Assembly: GCF_001238275.1 (NCBI RefSeq)
Contig: NZ_LGTB01000041.1
Coordinates: forward strand, 36,152 to 100,151
Direction of reading: 5' to 3'
Origin: Bradyrhizobium viridifuturi
GTDB lineage: Bacteria; Pseudomonadota; Alphaproteobacteria; Rhizobiales; Xanthobacteraceae
DNA: 64,000 bases
The notes below the pieces were generated by a model that did not search any database, was not told the origin of the DNA, and saw only the letters and a program-made list of their open reading frames with translations. Made by a program: the position numbers and the translations under genes. Shown here in pieces: positions 61,629 to 64,000 of this stretch (position 1 is its first letter; every line of letters begins with the position of its first letter).

Positions 61629-62693
61629 ATGGCGGCCACGCGCATCGACTGCGACATCCATCCCGCGGTGGGAGGAACGCGCACCACGCTGCTGTCCTAT
61701 CTGAGCGATCACTGGAAGGAACAGGTGGTCAGCCGCGCCATCGACGGGCTCGACCTCAATTCCTATCCCCCGTCGATGCCGCTGTCCGGACGTGCCGACT
61801 GGCGGCCGGCCGACGGCAGCAAGCCCGGCAGCGACCTTGCCATGGTGCAGCGCGGCGCGTTCGACCAGCTCGGCGCCAGCCACGCCATCTGCAACGTCGT
61901 CTATGGCGCGCAGGCGGTGTTCGATTCCTACATGGCCGCCGACTTCTGCCGCGCGATCAACGACTGGATCGCCGCCGAGTGGCTCGCCAAGGACAAGCGG
62001 CTGCGCGCCTCGATCGTGGTGCCGATCCAGGCGCCGGATCTCGCCGTCGAGGAGATCGAGCGCCGCGCAGGCGATAACCGCTTCGTCTCGGTGCTGGTGC
62101 CCTCGCAGAACGAGACGCTGCTCGGCCGGAGGCATTACTGGCCGATCTATCAGGCCGCCGAGAAATACAAGCTGCCGATCGCGATCCACGCCGGCAGTGC
62201 CTATCGCGGTGCGCCGAGCTCGATCGGCTGGCCGTCCTACCGCTACGAATATTATCTCGCCGAGGCGCAGGCGTTCCAGGCGCAGACCTTGAGCCTGATC
62301 TATGAGGGCGTGTTCGGGAAGTATCCAGGACTGACCGTGGTGCTGATGGAGTCGGGCGTCAGCTGGCTGCCGGCGTTCATGTGGCGCGCCAACAAGACCT
62401 GGCGCGGTGTGCGCGTCGAGGTGCCCTGGGTGGAGCGCGAGCCGGCGGCGATCATCCGCGAGCATTTCCGCGTCACCATGCAGCCGTTCGACGCGCCGAT
62501 GGATGCAACAAGCGTTGCCGACATCATCGACCAGATCGGCTCCGACAAGATGTTCCTGTTCGCGTCCGACTATCCGCACTGGCAGTTCGACGGCGACGAT
62601 CCGGTCCCGCCGCATCTGCCCGCAGGCCTTGTCAAACAGATGTGCGAAGACAACCCGCTGGAAACCTTTCCGCGTCTCAAGCTGAATTCGTAG
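61629..62693 (+). CDS. Amidohydrolase 2 (ACMSD-type) family protein
   Basis: A 354-residue TIM-barrel metal enzyme. Motifs are ATRIDCDIHP (metal DxH), IAIHAGSAYRG (His), and MFLFASDYPHWQFDGDDP (catalytic Asp). The family includes decarboxylases and hydrolases acting on ring acids and hydroxybenzoate-type compounds. ATG 61629 follows GAGGAACGCC; an open phase upstream is longer but random. A second copy follows at 62762, so they are probably a pair for one pathway. Confidence 0.85.
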   Translation: MAATRIDCDIHPAVGGTRTTLLSYLSDHWKEQVVSRAIDGLDLNSYPPSMPLSGRADWRPADGSKPGSDLAMVQRGAFDQLGASHAICNVVYGAQAVFDSYMAADFCRAINDWIAAEWLAKDKRLRASIVVPIQAPDLAVEEIERRAGDNRFVSVLVPSQNETLLGRRHYWPIYQAAEKYKLPIAIHAGSAYRGAPSSIGWPSYRYEYYLAEAQAFQAQTLSLIYEGVFGKYPGLTVVLMESGVSWLPAFMWRANKTWRGVRVEVPWVEREPAAIIREHFRVTMQPFDAPMDATSVADIIDQIGSDKMFLFASDYPHWQFDGDDPVPPHLPAGLVKQMCEDNPLETFPRLKLNS

Positions 62694-62741
62694 CGCATGA
62701 TCCGGAAAAGTGGGAACCGGTTTTCCGAAGAGATCATGCGC
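62694..62741. repeat. Palindromic repeat GCGCATGATCCGGAAAAGTGGGAACCGG between the two amidohydrolase genes
   Basis: The outer arms GCGCATGATC and GATCATGCGC are perfect inverted repeats, the inner CGGAAAA/TTTTCCG likewise. I know this motif as a frequent Bradyrhizobium intergenic element. It directly follows the first stop and precedes the next gene's AAGGAGGA. Confidence 0.6.
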
Positions 62742-62761
62742 CAAATAACAAGGAGGATCGC

Positions 62762-63874
62762 ATGAGTGATGTCATCGACCGCCCGATGCTCGACCAGGAG
62801 AAGACCGCCGCGACGCGGCTGAAGATCATCGATTGCGACATCCATCCCAGCATCCACGCGCATAGCGACCTCAACGAATTCCTGCCGAAGCGCTGGCAGC
62901 AGCATCTGAAGGAATACGGCAGCCATCTGCGCACGCCCTATATCGGCACCACGCCGTATCCGCGCTCCTCGCCCTTGATCGCGCGGCGCGATGCCTGGCC
63001 GCCGACCGGCGGCGTGCCGGGCTCCGACCTCGATTTCATGCGCAAGCAGCATCTCGATCCCTTCGATGTCGAGTTCGGCATCCTGCAGGTGCTCGACCTG
63101 TTCATCTTCTCGCAGCAGAATCTGGAGTTCGGCGCCGCGATCCAGCGCGCGATCAACGACTGGCAGCTCGCGTTCTGGGCGCATCGCGATCCCAGGCTGA
63201 AGGCCTCGATCCTGGTCGGGCAGGACGGCTCAGACCTCGGCCTTGCCGAGATCGAGCGCTGCGCCAAATCAGGCGAATACATCCAGATCAACGTCTCACC
63301 GCGCGCTAACGAGCCGCTCGGCCGTCGCCGCTACTGGCCGATCTATGAGCGCGCGCAAGAGCTCGATCTGCCGCTCGGGATCCATGTCGGTGGCTATGGC
63401 GGGCACGCGCCGACCGGCGGCGGCTGGCCGTCCTATTATTGCGAGGAGCATCAGTCGAACGCGCACACCGTGGCCTCGAACCTCACGAGCCTCGTGCTGG
63501 AAGGCGTGCCCGAGCGCTTCCCGAAATTGAAGATCGTGTTCATCGAGGGCGGCTTCGGCTGGATCCCGGCGACGATGTGGCGGATGGACCAGCACTTCGA
63601 GCGCTTCCGCAGCGAGGTACCGCATCTGAAGCGCAGGCCGAGCGAGTATGTGAAGCAGAATTTCTGGTTCACCACCCAGCCGATCGACGAGCCCGATGAG
63701 GCGAAGCACCTGCGTCAGCTGATCGAATGGGTCGGCATCGACCGTCTGCTGTTCTCGTCGGACTATCCGCATTGGGACTATGACGACGCGCGCTACGCCT
63801 TCAAGACGCCGCTGACCGACGCCGAGCGGCGCAAGATCTTCAACAGCAACGCCCGCGCGGTTTACAAGTTCTAG
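62762..63874 (+). CDS. Amidohydrolase 2 (ACMSD-type) family protein, second copy
   Basis: A 370-residue paralogue of the previous gene: LKIIDCDIHPSIHAH, LGIHVGGYGGHAPTGGGWPSYY, IVFIEGGFGWIPATMWRMDQHFERFRSEVPHLKR, and LLFSSDYPHWDYDDARYAF with DYPHWD. ATG 62762 follows AAGGAGGATCGC, an excellent binding site. The two proteins are clearly related along their length but not near-identical. Substrate unknown. Confidence 0.87.
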   Translation: MSDVIDRPMLDQEKTAATRLKIIDCDIHPSIHAHSDLNEFLPKRWQQHLKEYGSHLRTPYIGTTPYPRSSPLIARRDAWPPTGGVPGSDLDFMRKQHLDPFDVEFGILQVLDLFIFSQQNLEFGAAIQRAINDWQLAFWAHRDPRLKASILVGQDGSDLGLAEIERCAKSGEYIQINVSPRANEPLGRRRYWPIYERAQELDLPLGIHVGGYGGHAPTGGGWPSYYCEEHQSNAHTVASNLTSLVLEGVPERFPKLKIVFIEGGFGWIPATMWRMDQHFERFRSEVPHLKRRPSEYVKQNFWFTTQPIDEPDEAKHLRQLIEWVGIDRLLFSSDYPHWDYDDARYAFKTPLTDAERRKIFNSNARAVYKF

Positions 63875-63913
63875 GAAGATGACGTTGCTTGCGATCCAGC
63901 CGTGGACTCCACT

Positions 63914-63982
63914 TCACCTCGCCCCGCGTGCGGGGAGAGGTCGGATTGCATCGTCAGATGTATTCCGGGTGAGGGGGAGCCT
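63914..63982. repeat. REP-like palindrome at the end of the window
   Basis: ACCTCGCCCCGCGTGCGGGGAGAGGTCGG and CCGGGTGAGGGGGAGC form the two parts of a common Bradyrhizobium intergenic element (CCCCGCGTGCGGGG hairpin). The window ends shortly after. Confidence 0.5.
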
Positions 63983-64000
63983 CCGCGCGCGCAACTCTTT

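Noticed and set aside
1..64000. CRISPR arrays, prophages, transposases or toxin-antitoxin pairs
   Set aside because: No regularly spaced repeats, no structural phage genes, no transposase motifs and no paired small genes with known toxin or antitoxin motifs were seen.

Overview
The window looks like chromosomal DNA of a Bradyrhizobium-like alphaproteobacterium (Nitrobacteraceae). The reasons are the high G+C content, a ROSE-type RNA thermometer in front of a small heat-shock gene, a cpdR-type single-domain response regulator, an adenylate cyclase fused to TolB-like and TPR parts, an IalB-family protein, and several short palindromic repeats of the kind scattered through Bradyrhizobium genomes. 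I see no phage, plasmid, integrase, transposase or CRISPR. No genus can be proved from the sequence alone.

Layout. 1-14.5 kb is mostly housekeeping: the start of gltB (minus strand, cut by the window edge), an hsp20 gene with thermometer and terminator, a hydrolase, a frameshifted adenylate cyclase, a frameshifted lysE, tauE, LysR + GST, a TctC/Bug binding protein, a HisN-type phosphatase, a likely unannotated small RNA, an N-formylglutamate amidohydrolase, cpdR and tRNA-Val(GAC). 14.5-26 kb is surface and signalling: a GGDEF-EAL protein translationally coupled to a histidine-rich multi-spanning membrane protein, an AraC regulator, and a three-gene unit of a 1486-residue trimeric autotransporter adhesin, an IalB-family protein and a membrane-anchored unknown. 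26-30 kb holds an AraC regulator and a CoA-transferase / SDR / GST set.

30.1-38.1 kb is the most informative locus: a guanidine-I (ykkC) riboswitch with its own intrinsic terminator, then an ABC importer, two DUF1989 proteins and a biotin-dependent 'urea carboxylase'. The riboswitch says the operon senses guanidine, so the carboxylase is best read as guanidine carboxylase and the DUF1989 pair as carboxyguanidine deiminase. No allophanate hydrolase is in the window.

38.3-44 kb carries CheB-like and CheB-CheR-PAS proteins with small companion genes. 44.1-49.2 kb is a complete branched-chain amino-acid type ABC transporter (binding protein, LivH, LivM, LivG, LivF). 49.5-64 kb is mixed: a regulator with two TetR domains, an esterase-like protein divergent from a membrane LytTR protein, an Rnk-like elongation-factor-related protein, a split chromate transporter divergent from a frameshifted LysR gene, an AhpD-like protein, a divergent GlxA-like / DJ-1 pair, and two paralogous ACMSD-type amidohydrolases.

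At least seven genes show breaks that can be repaired by one or two G/C bases. So many in 64 kb suggests assembly indel error rather than real gene decay, and these genes should be rechecked before being called pseudogenes.
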